Assembly: GCA_031376995.1 (NCBI GenBank)
Contig: JANMEO010000176.1
Span: 1-21,212 of the forward strand
Reading direction: 5' to 3'
Length of the DNA stretch: 21,212 bases
From: CANHBY01 sp031376995
Lineage (GTDB): Bacteria > Pseudomonadota > Gammaproteobacteria > Burkholderiales > Burkholderiaceae_C
The position numbers and the translations under genes are program-made. The notes under the pieces are model-generated. The model saw nothing but the letters and a program-made list of their open reading frames with translations. It ran no database searches and was not told where the DNA came from. Below are positions 6,837 through 14,874 of the stretch, in pieces (within the stretch, counting starts at the first letter, position 1; each line of letters begins with the position of its first letter).

Positions 6837-7262
6837 TTGCCAATCGAGCGTACCTTATCAATCATCAAGCCTGATGCCGTGGCCAAGAATGTCATTGGCC
6901 AGATTTACGCGCGCTTTGAAGGTGCCGGCCTCAAGATCGTGGCGTCTAAGCTCGCCCAGCTATCACGTGGAGAAGCCGAGGCGTTTTATGCTGTGCATCG
7001 GAGTCGTCCATTTTTCAATGACCTCGTGAATTTCATGATTTCCGGGCCAGTTATGATCCAGGCCCTTGAAGGTGAGAACGCGATAGCTGTCAATCGTCAA
7101 TTAATGGGTGCGACCGACCCCAAAAAAGCCGAAGCAGGCACGATTCGCGCTGACTTTGCAGACAGTATTGATGCCAACGCAGTGCATGGCTCAGATGCAC
7201 CAGAGACTGCAGCAGTGGAAATTGCATTTTTCTTTCCCGCCATGAGCATCTACTCACGTTGA
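6837..7262 (+). CDS. ndk: nucleoside diphosphate kinase (TTG start)
   Basis: Ndk transfers the gamma phosphate from ATP to nucleoside diphosphates through a phospho-histidine. The protein is 141 residues, the normal bacterial length, and begins PIERTLSIIKPDAV like other Ndk proteins. The active His is His117 in NAVHGSDA; KPDAV and RPFF are also conserved. The start is a TTG: GGAG lies about seven bases upstream and the second residue onward matches the family, so no other start is plausible. A rare start in a housekeeping gene may lower its expression. It heads the cluster that continues with rlmN, but is now separated from it by the repeat element at 7299-7465. Confidence 0.96.
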   Translation: MPIERTLSIIKPDAVAKNVIGQIYARFEGAGLKIVASKLAQLSRGEAEAFYAVHRSRPFFNDLVNFMISGPVMIQALEGENAIAVNRQLMGATDPKKAEAGTIRADFADSIDANAVHGSDAPETAAVEIAFFFPAMSIYSR

Positions 7263-7298
7263 GTGTTAAAGCTTTGCTGCGAGTAATTTGCCATCGCC

Positions 7299-7465
7299 CT
7301 ATCCCCCTCGGAACTGAAGATGCTGTGTGCTTGAGCCGCTTGGACAATGAGTCTGCAGCACTGCAAATGCTCGCGATACCAAGGCGCATCGCTTTGCTTT
7401 GCACCTTGCATCCTCTCTGCCAAAACGACTCATGAACACAGCATCTTCAGTTCCGAGGGGTATAG
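7299..7465. mobile_element. MITE-like element, 167 bp with 30-bp terminal inverted repeats
   Basis: The left end (7299-7328, starting CTATCCCCCTCGGAACTGAA) and the right end (7436-7465) are inverted copies matching at 29 of 30 bases. Pairing continues imperfectly inward for ~23 more bases (about 15 matches), so the whole element could fold into a long hairpin. It has no transposase frame. The right half, inverted, aligns without gaps over ~64 bases with the copy at 21149-21212, and the 39-bp copy at 20057-20095 shares the ends. I see no clear target duplication. The right arm overlaps the 5' end of rlmN. It could be a non-autonomous element mobilised by an IS elsewhere in the genome. Confidence 0.75.
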
Positions 7466-8613
7466 AGAATCTGCTCGGATTTGACCTCGACGGCCTGGCT
7501 GATTTTTGTGAGCAGCGGGGTGAAAAGCGCTTTCGTGCAGTGCAGTTATTTCGTTGGATTCACCAAAGAGGCGCTACTCATTTTGATCAGATGTCTGATC
7601 TGGCTCGATCACTGCGAGAAAAGTTGACTGCGGTCGCAGATGTGCAGGCGCTCCCTGTGCTCAGCCAGCAAGAGTCGTCTGATGGCACGATCAAATGGCT
7701 ATTTGATGTCGGTCGAGGGGACGCTGTCGAGACTGTGTACATCCCGGAAGAGGGGCGAGGCACATTGTGCGTTTCGTCGCAAGCCGGGTGTGCTGTGGGT
7801 TGCCGGTTTTGCTCAACGGGCCATCAGGGGTTCAGCCGCAATCTGCTGACCGCTGAAATTGTGAGCCAGTTGTGGTTTGCTGAACACTATTTGCGTACGC
7901 ACTTGAAGCTGCCGTTTGGGCAGCGGGCCATTACCAATGTGGTCATGATGGGTATGGGTGAGCCCTTGCAAAATTATGCAGCCTTGTTGCCCGCTTTGCG
8001 AGTGATGCTCAGTGACCATGCCTATGGCTTGTCTCGGCGCCGGGTCACTGTTTCAACTTCTGGCATGGTGCCAATGATTGATCGGCTGCGTGATGATTGT
8101 CCGGTCGCCTTGGCAGTTTCTTTGCACGCCCCCAATGATCAGCTTCGAGACGATTTGGTACCTCTGAACAAAAAATATCCGATCGAGGATTTACTTGAGG
8201 CTTGCAATCGATATCTCGAGAAGGCCCCGCGCGATTTTGTGACCTTTGAATATTGCATGCTGGCAGGGATCAATGATTCGTTAAGTCATGCTACAGAGCT
8301 GGCCAATTTGGTCCGCCATCGTGTGTCTTGCAAATTGAATCTGATTCCCTTTAATCCTTTTCCTCAGTCGGGCCTTCAGTGTTCTAGCAAAGAGACAATA
8401 CAAGCATTCGCTACAGCACTTCAAGAAGCGGGTATTGTGACGACTGTTCGCAAGACCCGAGGAGATGATATTGATGCAGCATGTGGTCAATTGGCTGGCG
8501 AGGTCCAAGACCGAACCTCAGTCAAGACACGCACAGCCGTGCGCGTCTCCGTCATGGCTCAGCCTGTGTGGCCGCACCCTGTGATGTCTCTTACCAAAGA
8601 AAGTGATTCATGA
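7432..8613 (+). CDS. rlmN: dual-specificity rRNA/tRNA m2A methyltransferase RlmN
   Basis: RlmN is a radical-SAM enzyme that methylates C2 of A2503 in 23S rRNA and A37 in some tRNAs. The iron-sulfur motif CAVGCRFC gives cluster cysteines 120, 124 and 127; Cys113 (TLCVSSQ) and the Cys of DDIDAACGQL fit the two catalytic cysteines. GMGEPLQN and the C-terminal KTRGDD are also family marks. Family-like sequence begins at NLLGFDLDGLADFC (residue 14). The only ATG before it, at 7432, lies inside the right arm of the repeat element, so MNTASSVPRGI is element-derived. No ribosome site precedes it; a TTG at 7399 or a CTG at 7471 (after GAGGGG) are alternatives. Overlaps pilW by ATGA. Confidence 0.93.
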   Translation: MNTASSVPRGIENLLGFDLDGLADFCEQRGEKRFRAVQLFRWIHQRGATHFDQMSDLARSLREKLTAVADVQALPVLSQQESSDGTIKWLFDVGRGDAVETVYIPEEGRGTLCVSSQAGCAVGCRFCSTGHQGFSRNLLTAEIVSQLWFAEHYLRTHLKLPFGQRAITNVVMMGMGEPLQNYAALLPALRVMLSDHAYGLSRRRVTVSTSGMVPMIDRLRDDCPVALAVSLHAPNDQLRDDLVPLNKKYPIEDLLEACNRYLEKAPRDFVTFEYCMLAGINDSLSHATELANLVRHRVSCKLNLIPFNPFPQSGLQCSSKETIQAFATALQEAGIVTTVRKTRGDDIDAACGQLAGEVQDRTSVKTRTAVRVSVMAQPVWPHPVMSLTKESDS

Positions 8614-9425
8614 GGCCAATCTTGTGGGTTGGTGTGGCACTCAGTGTGGTGCTTGGCGCTTGCGCTCTTAAAGCTGATAGGCCAGATTTAGAAAGCCCTG
8701 TGGCCGTTGGATCTGCGCGTGATCGGGTTACAGAGTCTGATGAGACGCCAGGAACTCGGCGTGCCCGCGTGCGGCTCGAGCTGGCGGCAGCCTACTTTGG
8801 TCGTGGGCAATTAATTACAGCCTTGGATGAAGTTAAATTAGCGATTGGCGCTGATTCGACACTCGTGAGTGCATTTAATTTGCGGGGCTTGATTTATGGG
8901 GGGTTGGGGGATGAGCGCTTGGCTGAAGAAAGTTTTCGTCGCGCCTTAGAGCTCGATCCACGAGATGCAGACACGTTACAAAACTATGGGTGGCACCTTT
9001 GCCAGCGTCAACGTTTTGAGGAGGCTGAAAGCTTATTCAACCGCGCCTTGGTGACGCCGCAGTATCAAAATATACAGCGTACTTTGATCACGTTAGGCGC
9101 TTGCCAAGCCCGCAATCAACGTCTCGAGGCCGCTGAAGCAACTTTGAACCGGGCTTTTGAACTTGATCCAACAAGTCCGCTCGCTTCGGTGAATCTGGCC
9201 GAAGTTCTGTACCGCAGTGGCCAGTTCGACCGGGCCCGGTTTTTTATTCGCAGAGTCAACGCCAGTGAAGAGTTATCCAATGCTCAGACTCTGTGGCTGG
9301 GGGTTCGCATTGAGAATAAGTTAAATAACACTGCAGGCACCCAGTCATTGGGTAGACAGCTGCGAGAGCGTTTCCCTAAGTCGGCTGAGGCTATTGCATT
9401 TGAGCAGGGTAAATTTAATGAATGA
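8610..9425 (+). CDS. pilW: type IV pilus biogenesis/stability lipoprotein PilW (PilF)
   Basis: A TPR lipoprotein that in type IV pilus systems helps the PilQ secretin assemble and stay in the outer membrane. The lipobox VVLGAC puts the lipid on Cys18. TPR units follow at about residues 55-230, for example SAFNLRGLIYGGLGDERLAE with ALELDP, then NYGWHLCQRQRFEEAESLF, and LITLGACQARNQRLEAAEAT. Length 271 and position between rlmN and rodZ match PilW/PilF in beta- and gammaproteobacteria. The start ATG overlaps the rlmN stop (ATGA), and its 3' end overlaps rodZ by eight bases. No other pilus genes are in view, so whether pili are made cannot be told from here. Confidence 0.9.
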   Translation: MRPILWVGVALSVVLGACALKADRPDLESPVAVGSARDRVTESDETPGTRRARVRLELAAAYFGRGQLITALDEVKLAIGADSTLVSAFNLRGLIYGGLGDERLAEESFRRALELDPRDADTLQNYGWHLCQRQRFEEAESLFNRALVTPQYQNIQRTLITLGACQARNQRLEAAEATLNRAFELDPTSPLASVNLAEVLYRSGQFDRARFFIRRVNASEELSNAQTLWLGVRIENKLNNTAGTQSLGRQLRERFPKSAEAIAFEQGKFNE

Positions 9426-10281
9426 CACAGCTCAAGTCGAGTCCACCACTGAGGCGTCCTCCACTAAGGCCTCTTCTGCTGGAAGCTTATTGCGTCAGGC
9501 GCGCATCAGTAAGGGGATGCACATTGCCACATTGGCTTCAGCCATCAAAGTGCCGCAGCGTAAGCTCGAGCTGCTTGAGCAAGACCAATGGGATGCGTTG
9601 CTTGATATGGCTTTTGCTCGGGCCCTAGCGCAAACCGTTTGCCGCACACTTCAAGTCGATGCGGCCGCTGTGATGGCCCTTTTGCCAATGGCTCATACGC
9701 ATCGTATCGAGCAATTGGGTGATGGACTGAATGCGCCATTCCATGAGCGTTTCTCACATTCGCCACCCCCTGTGTGGTCACGGTTGCGACATCCTGCAGT
9801 ATGGGGGTCTTGTTCGTTGCTGTTGGCTGCAGCGGTTTTGATGGCGATACCACCTCATTGGCTGAGTTTGCCCGTATGGATGAGTCATGCTGCCGCAACT
9901 TTGCAAGGCCCCCAGCAGGTCGTCAAGACAGAAAATTTGTCGTTCATGGGCGATACTTTTCCATCTGCAGTGCTTGGCGCCGCCTCGGGCGTTGATTCAG
10001 TCCTTTCGTTGCCATCTACATCCGAGCTTGATGTCATGGGTATGGACAAGCCTTTGGAGTTGCGAGTTGCCCAACCCACTGTGATTGAAGTCACTGATGG
10101 TCGTGGCACAAAGCTGTTAAGTGGGATCGCTCAGAACCAGGCGCCTATTTTTTTGGGCGGCCTGTTGCCTTTTCGGGTTCGGATTGATCACGCGGCCTCA
10201 GCGGAAGTTCGCTTTCGCGGGCAAGTCATTGATCTGACCGCCTCAACCAAAGACAACGTGGCTTACATCGAGCTCTATTAA
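9418..10281 (+). CDS. rodZ: RodZ-like helix-turn-helix membrane protein
   Basis: RodZ links MreB to the membrane in the rod-shape machinery. The layout fits: a cytoplasmic Cro-type helix-turn-helix (about residues 23-90, LLRQARISKGMHIATLASAI then KLELLEQDQWDAL), one membrane segment near 127-146 (VWGSCSLLLAAAVLMAI), a variable linker, and a C-terminal DUF4115-type beta domain (about 205-287) ending VIDLTASTKDNVAYIELY. I chose ATG 9418 (MNDTAQ), which overlaps pilW by eight bases and follows GAGCAGGG; a TTG at 9394 would add eight residues. At 287 residues it is a little shorter than E. coli RodZ. The family call is firm; the MreB role is by homology. Confidence 0.85.
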   Translation: MNDTAQVESTTEASSTKASSAGSLLRQARISKGMHIATLASAIKVPQRKLELLEQDQWDALLDMAFARALAQTVCRTLQVDAAAVMALLPMAHTHRIEQLGDGLNAPFHERFSHSPPPVWSRLRHPAVWGSCSLLLAAAVLMAIPPHWLSLPVWMSHAAATLQGPQQVVKTENLSFMGDTFPSAVLGAASGVDSVLSLPSTSELDVMGMDKPLELRVAQPTVIEVTDGRGTKLLSGIAQNQAPIFLGGLLPFRVRIDHAASAEVRFRGQVIDLTASTKDNVAYIELY

Positions 10282-10355
10282 AGCCAACCCAGGCAGGGGA
10301 TCAGGTTGAGTGGGTATATTTCCTATATGACAGCCGCCATTTTTCAAATTTGATC

Positions 10356-11654
10356 ATGTCCACCTCTCTATCTTTGCGCCACACTTTCATTGATCATGCC
10401 AAGCCAGCTGTGCGCCGTTCGCATCAGGCTCAAGTTCGCTGGGGCAGTCACGTTGTCCTGATTGGGGGGGGGGCACCTGTGTGTGTGCAATCAATGACCA
10501 ACGTAGACACCGTCGATGTCATTGAAACCGCTATTCAGGTGAAAGAGCTGGCTCAAGCAGGCTCAGAGCTGGTCAGAATCACTGTGAATACGCCTGAGGC
10601 TGCAGCAGCAGTTCCACATGTGAGGGATCAGCTTGATCGCATGGGTATCGCTGTTCCTTTGGTAGGCGATTTTCATTTCAACGGCCATCGTTTATTGACA
10701 GATTACCCCGCTTGTGCAGAGGCTTTATCTAAATATCGAATCAACCCCGGAAATGTGGGTAAAGGCGATAAAGGAGATCGCCAGTTTGCCCAAATGATTG
10801 AGATCGCCGCACGACACCATAAAGTGGTTCGCATTGGCGTGAACTGGGGCAGCTTGGATCAAGAGCTTTTGGCCGAATTGATGGACGACAATGCGGCTTT
10901 GCCTACACCCTTTGAGCCCCAGCAAATCATCTATCGCGCAATCGTGGCGTCGGCGATTGAGTCCGCACAGCGCGCTGTCGAGATCGGTTTGTCAGCCAAC
11001 CAGATTGTTCTTTCTTGCAAAATGTCGGGTGTTCAAGATTTGGTCAGCGTCTACAGGGCATTGGCCCGTCAATGCGATTACCCCTTGCACTTGGGTTTGA
11101 CAGAGGCGGGCATGGGTACCAAGGGCACGGTGGCTTCGGCCGTTGCCTTGTCTGTGCTTTTGCAAGAAGGCATTGGCGACACCGTGCGTGTGTCTCTCAC
11201 GCCTGCACCTGGTGAATCCCGCACTCAAGAAGTCATCGTGGCTCGGGAAATTTTACAGTCTCTGGGTTTGCGGGCATTCAATCCCAGTGTCACCGCATGC
11301 CCTGGCTGCGGTCGCACTACCAGCACAACATTTCAAGAATTGGCCAAGCAAATCGATGATTTTTTGCGTGCTCAAATGCCGCTGTGGCAGGCGAAATACC
11401 CTGGGGTTGAAACCATGAGGGTAGCCGTGATGGGCTGCATCGTGAATGGGCCTGGCGAAAGCAAACATGCAGACATCGGTATCAGCTTGCCAGGAACCGG
11501 AGAGGCGCCAGCCGCCCCGGTGTTTATCGATGGCGAGAAGGCGCTGACCTTGCGAGGCAACAAGATCGCCAACGACTTTCAGGCCTTGGTAGAAAATTAT
11601 ATTGAGCGCCGATTCGGGTTGCCTGCGAAAGCAGCACAAAGTGCTGCTGGCTGA
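10356..11654 (+). CDS. ispG: 4-hydroxy-3-methylbut-2-enyl diphosphate synthase (IspG/GcpE)
   Basis: IspG performs the reductive ring opening of methylerythritol cyclodiphosphate to HMBPP, the penultimate step of the MEP isoprenoid pathway. Cluster cysteines are visible as CPGC (315, 318) and MGCIVNGPGE (361). Other blocks are QSMTNVDT, RINPGNVGKGD, RIGVNWGSL and LGLTEAG. I chose ATG 10356 (MSTSLSLRHT); a TTG two codons upstream is also open, and neither has a good ribosome site. The 74-base gap after rodZ may hold a promoter, but I see no clear boxes. A run of ten G (10464-10473) encodes Gly37-39 in the conserved IGGGAPV segment. Confidence 0.95.
   Translation: MSTSLSLRHTFIDHAKPAVRRSHQAQVRWGSHVVLIGGGAPVCVQSMTNVDTVDVIETAIQVKELAQAGSELVRITVNTPEAAAAVPHVRDQLDRMGIAVPLVGDFHFNGHRLLTDYPACAEALSKYRINPGNVGKGDKGDRQFAQMIEIAARHHKVVRIGVNWGSLDQELLAELMDDNAALPTPFEPQQIIYRAIVASAIESAQRAVEIGLSANQIVLSCKMSGVQDLVSVYRALARQCDYPLHLGLTEAGMGTKGTVASAVALSVLLQEGIGDTVRVSLTPAPGESRTQEVIVAREILQSLGLRAFNPSVTACPGCGRTTSTTFQELAKQIDDFLRAQMPLWQAKYPGVETMRVAVMGCIVNGPGESKHADIGISLPGTGEAPAAPVFIDGEKALTLRGNKIANDFQALVENYIERRFGLPAKAAQSAAG
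10464..10473 (+). repeat. G10 homopolymer within ispG
   Basis: Ten consecutive G form codons for Gly37-39 near the start of an essential enzyme. The frame is intact through it, since family-conserved sequence lies on both sides. Such tracts are prone to slippage and to sequencing error. Confidence 0.95.
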
Positions 11655-11682
11655 ATTTAAAAATATCAATGTGCTGAAAATG

Positions 11683-12987
11683 ATGACTGAAAAAAAAACC
11701 GCATTGCAAGCGGTTAAAGGCATGAATGACATTTTGCCGCCGGCTTCTGCCTCCTGGGAGTGGTTTGAATCGGTGGTCTGCAGGTTGATGGCGCGTTATG
11801 CCTATGTCAACGTGCGCACCCCCATCGTCGAGCCTACAGGGCTCTTTGCACGTGCGCTGGGCCAGGTCACAGACATTGTCGAAAAGGAGATGTACTCTTT
11901 CGAAGATGCTAAAAATAACAGCAAGCTGACCCTTCGCCCCGAGGGAACCGCAGGTGTTGTTCGTGCCATGGTTGAGCATTCTTTTTTGCGAGATGGGGGA
12001 AAGCGTCTTTACTACACTGGGCCCATGTTTCGGCACGAGCAGCCCCAGCTCGGTCGTTACCGTCAATTTCATCAAGTTGGCGCTGAGGCGCTGGGTTTTG
12101 GCGGCCCCGATGTGGATGCCGAGTTGATTTTGATGAGCCGTGCACTTTGGCGTGAGCTGGGTTTGCAGGAAGATCGTGACCTGCGTCTCGAAATCAACAG
12201 CCTCGGCCAGCCAGAAGAGCGCTTGGCATATCGTCAGGCGCTTGTTGGGCATTTCGAGGCCTATCTGCATCTTTTAGATGCAGACGCTGTGCGTCGTTTG
12301 CATACCAATCCGCTGCGCATTCTTGACACTAAAAATCCCATGATGCAGACCGTCGTGGATTCAGCACCTGAGCTGATGAACTTTCTGGGTGAAGCCTCAT
12401 TGGCTCATTTTCAAGGCGTGCGCGATGTGCTCGATGCCGCAGGCTTGGCCTATGTAGTCAATCCGCGCTTGGTTCGCGGGATGGATTATTACAACCTCAC
12501 AGTGTTCGAATGGAAAACTCATCATCTGGGTGCTCAGGCCACTGTTTGTGGTGGAGGGCGTTACGATGCTTTGGTAGAGCAACTGGGCGGTAAGCCCATG
12601 CCTGCTGTTGGCTGGGGCCTGGGCATCGAGCGCATGCTGTTGCTGTTGGAAAAACTGGCTTTACTGCCGCCGCCCCCGCCGCCAAGGGTTTATGCCATTG
12701 TCCCTGACCTATCTTGTTTGCCGACTGTCTTCTCCACGCTTGAAGTGTTGCGTGCCAAGGGGATCGGTGTGCAGATGAATGCTTCGGGTTTAAGTGGGCC
12801 AGCGCGCATGCGGACCCAATTTGAGCGTGCGAATGAAAGTGGTGCGCACTTTGCGTTGATTTTTGGACAAGATGAAGCCTTGCGGGGTGAGGTGAGCTTG
12901 AAAAACTTGCGCGAATCTGCGGTACCGCAGCGTATTTTGGCGCTGGCGGAGGTGGGTCAGTGGGCTGCCGAGCTGTTCAACGCATAA
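11683..12987 (+). CDS. hisS: histidyl-tRNA synthetase
   Basis: HisRS charges tRNA-His. Class II motifs are clear: motif 2 FRHEQPQLGRYRQFHQ at about residues 116-131, the histidine-binding block LVRGMDYYNLTVFEW, and motif 3 AVGWGLGIERM. A C-terminal anticodon-binding domain follows. The start is ATG 11683 (MTEKKTALQAVKGMND) or the adjacent ATG at 11680; neither has a ribosome site, so coupling to ispG, which ends 28 bases upstream, is likely. The frame is open further back into ispG, but that part is an overlap shadow. A run of six prolines (LLPPPPPPRVY, DNA 12665-12682) joins the catalytic and anticodon domains and is longer than usual. Confidence 0.95.
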   Translation: MTEKKTALQAVKGMNDILPPASASWEWFESVVCRLMARYAYVNVRTPIVEPTGLFARALGQVTDIVEKEMYSFEDAKNNSKLTLRPEGTAGVVRAMVEHSFLRDGGKRLYYTGPMFRHEQPQLGRYRQFHQVGAEALGFGGPDVDAELILMSRALWRELGLQEDRDLRLEINSLGQPEERLAYRQALVGHFEAYLHLLDADAVRRLHTNPLRILDTKNPMMQTVVDSAPELMNFLGEASLAHFQGVRDVLDAAGLAYVVNPRLVRGMDYYNLTVFEWKTHHLGAQATVCGGGRYDALVEQLGGKPMPAVGWGLGIERMLLLLEKLALLPPPPPPRVYAIVPDLSCLPTVFSTLEVLRAKGIGVQMNASGLSGPARMRTQFERANESGAHFALIFGQDEALRGEVSLKNLRESAVPQRILALAEVGQWAAELFNA

Positions 12988-13043
12988 TCCGAGACTAATC
13001 TTAATCCTCCAGCCCCCTTTCGATTTGACTTCAGAAAATAGAT

Positions 13044-13718
13044 ATGGCACAGATCGCCCCCGAAGAACAAGAGCAACTCGAACAGATTAAATCATTCTGG
13101 AAACGCAGAGGCAACTTCATCTTGCTGTTGGTGGTTGCCCTGCTGGCAACTTTTTTCGTCTGGAATCAGTGGCAAAGCCGTCAGCAAAATCAAGCCTTGC
13201 AAGCCGCTGCCATGTATGACGAGCTTGACAAAGCGTTTTTGGTGGGTGACACGACCCGTGCTTCGGAGGTCTTTGCTGATCTCAAATCGCGCTACCCTCA
13301 AACATTTTTTGCCCAGCAAGCGGCACTGTTGATTGCAAAACTGCAGTTTGACTCCACTCAATTGGAGAATGCAAAGGCTTCTCTGGCTTGGGGCAAAGAC
13401 AATGCCACCACAGACGAGTACAAAGCCGTTGCGCTTTTGCGTTTGGCTGCAGTTTTGGTTGAACTGAAAAAGTTTGATGAAGCCCAGTTACTCCTTGCCG
13501 TCTCGCCCTCGGCTTCATTTGAGGGCTTGTTTGCAGATCGTCGGGGTGATGTTTTCTTGATGCTTGATAAGCCTGAGCAGGCGATTGCTTCTTACGAGCA
13601 GGCCTGGAAGACTCTTGACCCCAAGATGGATTACAGGGTTTTTGTCGAGGCCAAGTTGGCTGCTTTAGGGGTCATGGCCACACAGCCTCTGGTGGCGGTG
13701 ACAGGGGTTGTCGAGTGA
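13044..13718 (+). CDS. yfgM: YfgM-like inner-membrane TPR protein
   Basis: YfgM is a single-pass inner-membrane protein with a periplasmic TPR domain that in E. coli binds the SecYEG translocon with PpiD and is encoded beside bamB. Here the N terminus is cytoplasmic (EEQEQLEQIKSFWKRRG), a membrane segment spans about residues 25-43 (FILLLVVALLATFFVWNQW), and the rest is TPR-like, with DRRGDVFLMLDKPEQAIASY as the clearest repeat. Length 224 is normal. It starts 56 bases after hisS and its stop overlaps the bamB GTG start. The order hisS-yfgM-bamB-der is conserved in proteobacteria and supports the call. Confidence 0.88.
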   Translation: MAQIAPEEQEQLEQIKSFWKRRGNFILLLVVALLATFFVWNQWQSRQQNQALQAAAMYDELDKAFLVGDTTRASEVFADLKSRYPQTFFAQQAALLIAKLQFDSTQLENAKASLAWGKDNATTDEYKAVALLRLAAVLVELKKFDEAQLLLAVSPSASFEGLFADRRGDVFLMLDKPEQAIASYEQAWKTLDPKMDYRVFVEAKLAALGVMATQPLVAVTGVVE

Positions 13719-14851
13719 CTGCATCAGAGCGTGTTCGAGCTTTTGCTCTCTTGTTCATTGGGGTCTTGTGCCTGGCACTTGCTGCCTGCGCAGGTGCGCC
13801 TCAAAAGCCTGATCCGAAACCCCTGCAAACCATCACTTCGCCCATCGAGGGCCGTGTGCTTTGGCAATATTCGCTTGGCAAGCTCGGCACGCCCATGAGC
13901 ATTGCCACCGCAGCTGGGGTGTTCACGCTGGTCGGGGGCGATGGCGGGGTCGTGAGTTTGCAGCCCGACACCGGAAAGGTCTTGTGGCAATTTGCTTTGG
14001 ATGAGCCCGTGGTTGCGGGCGTTGGCTCTGATGGGCGTTATGCAGCCATGGTCACGACAAAGGGCGACCTTGTGGTTCTTGAGGGGGGACGTTTGATCTG
14101 GCGCCACCCGCTCGGTGTTCAGGTTAGAACACCCCCTTTGGTGGCTGGAGAGCGTATTTTTATTCAAGCCAGTGATCGCAGTGTGCATGCCTTTGACGCT
14201 CAAGAGGGCCGCAAGATTTGGACCTTACCGCGTTCAGGTGATCCCCTCACGCTGTTGCAGCCTGGTGTGCTCCGAGCATTTGGAGATACCTTGATTGTCG
14301 GTCAGGGCACACGAATGGTGGGTCTTAACCCTTTGAATGGCGCGGTCATGTGGGAGGCGCTCTTGGCTACGCCTCGAGGTGCCAATGAGATTGAACGTTT
14401 GGCCGACTTGGTGGGGCCATCTGCCCGTGTTGACAACTTTGTCTGCGCGCGCTCTTATCAAGTGGGCGTGGCCTGCGTGAACGCTGTGCGAGGTGCCTTG
14501 CTTTGGAGTAAAAACTTTGGTGGCATTCAGGGCCTTGCTGCAGATGTTGATCAGGTCTACGCTGCAGATGCCAGTGATCGAATTCAGGTTTGGAAACTCG
14601 CAACGGGTCTAGCGCTGTGGTCAAGCGATGCCCTTTTAAACCATGGGTTGGGTGCGCCTGCGCTGAGTGGCAACAGGGTGGTATTCGGCGATGAGCGTGG
14701 CATGGTGCATTTTCTGTCTCGCGACAATGGAGCAGCACTCCTTCGTCTGGCTACTGATGGCAGCCCCATTACATCGCCTCCAGCCGTGATGGGTGGCATC
14801 GTTCTTGTGGTCACTCGCAAGGGTGGTGTGTTTGCCCTTCGCGCCGATTGA
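13715..14851 (+). CDS. bamB: outer membrane protein assembly factor BamB
   Basis: BamB is the eight-bladed beta-propeller lipoprotein of the BAM complex. The lipobox LALAAC places the lipid on Cys25. Propeller repeats follow in PQQ/WD-like form, for example VVSLQPDTGKVLWQFALDEP, VHAFDAQEGRKIWTLPRSGD and RMVGLNPLNGAVMWEALLAT. Length 378 is normal. The GTG start at 13715 overlaps the yfgM stop (GTGA), so the two are coupled. Together with bamD at 1690-2601 the window holds two BAM lipoproteins in separate transcription units. Confidence 0.94.
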   Translation: MTASERVRAFALLFIGVLCLALAACAGAPQKPDPKPLQTITSPIEGRVLWQYSLGKLGTPMSIATAAGVFTLVGGDGGVVSLQPDTGKVLWQFALDEPVVAGVGSDGRYAAMVTTKGDLVVLEGGRLIWRHPLGVQVRTPPLVAGERIFIQASDRSVHAFDAQEGRKIWTLPRSGDPLTLLQPGVLRAFGDTLIVGQGTRMVGLNPLNGAVMWEALLATPRGANEIERLADLVGPSARVDNFVCARSYQVGVACVNAVRGALLWSKNFGGIQGLAADVDQVYAADASDRIQVWKLATGLALWSSDALLNHGLGAPALSGNRVVFGDERGMVHFLSRDNGAALLRLATDGSPITSPPAVMGGIVLVVTRKGGVFALRAD

Positions 14852-14874
14852 CAGCTACAAGGTTCAATAAGTTC

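Noticed and set aside
11253..12270. Long - strand frames of 159 and 248 codons opposite ispG and hisS.
   Set aside because: Both lie antisense to clear housekeeping genes and have no recognisable domain.
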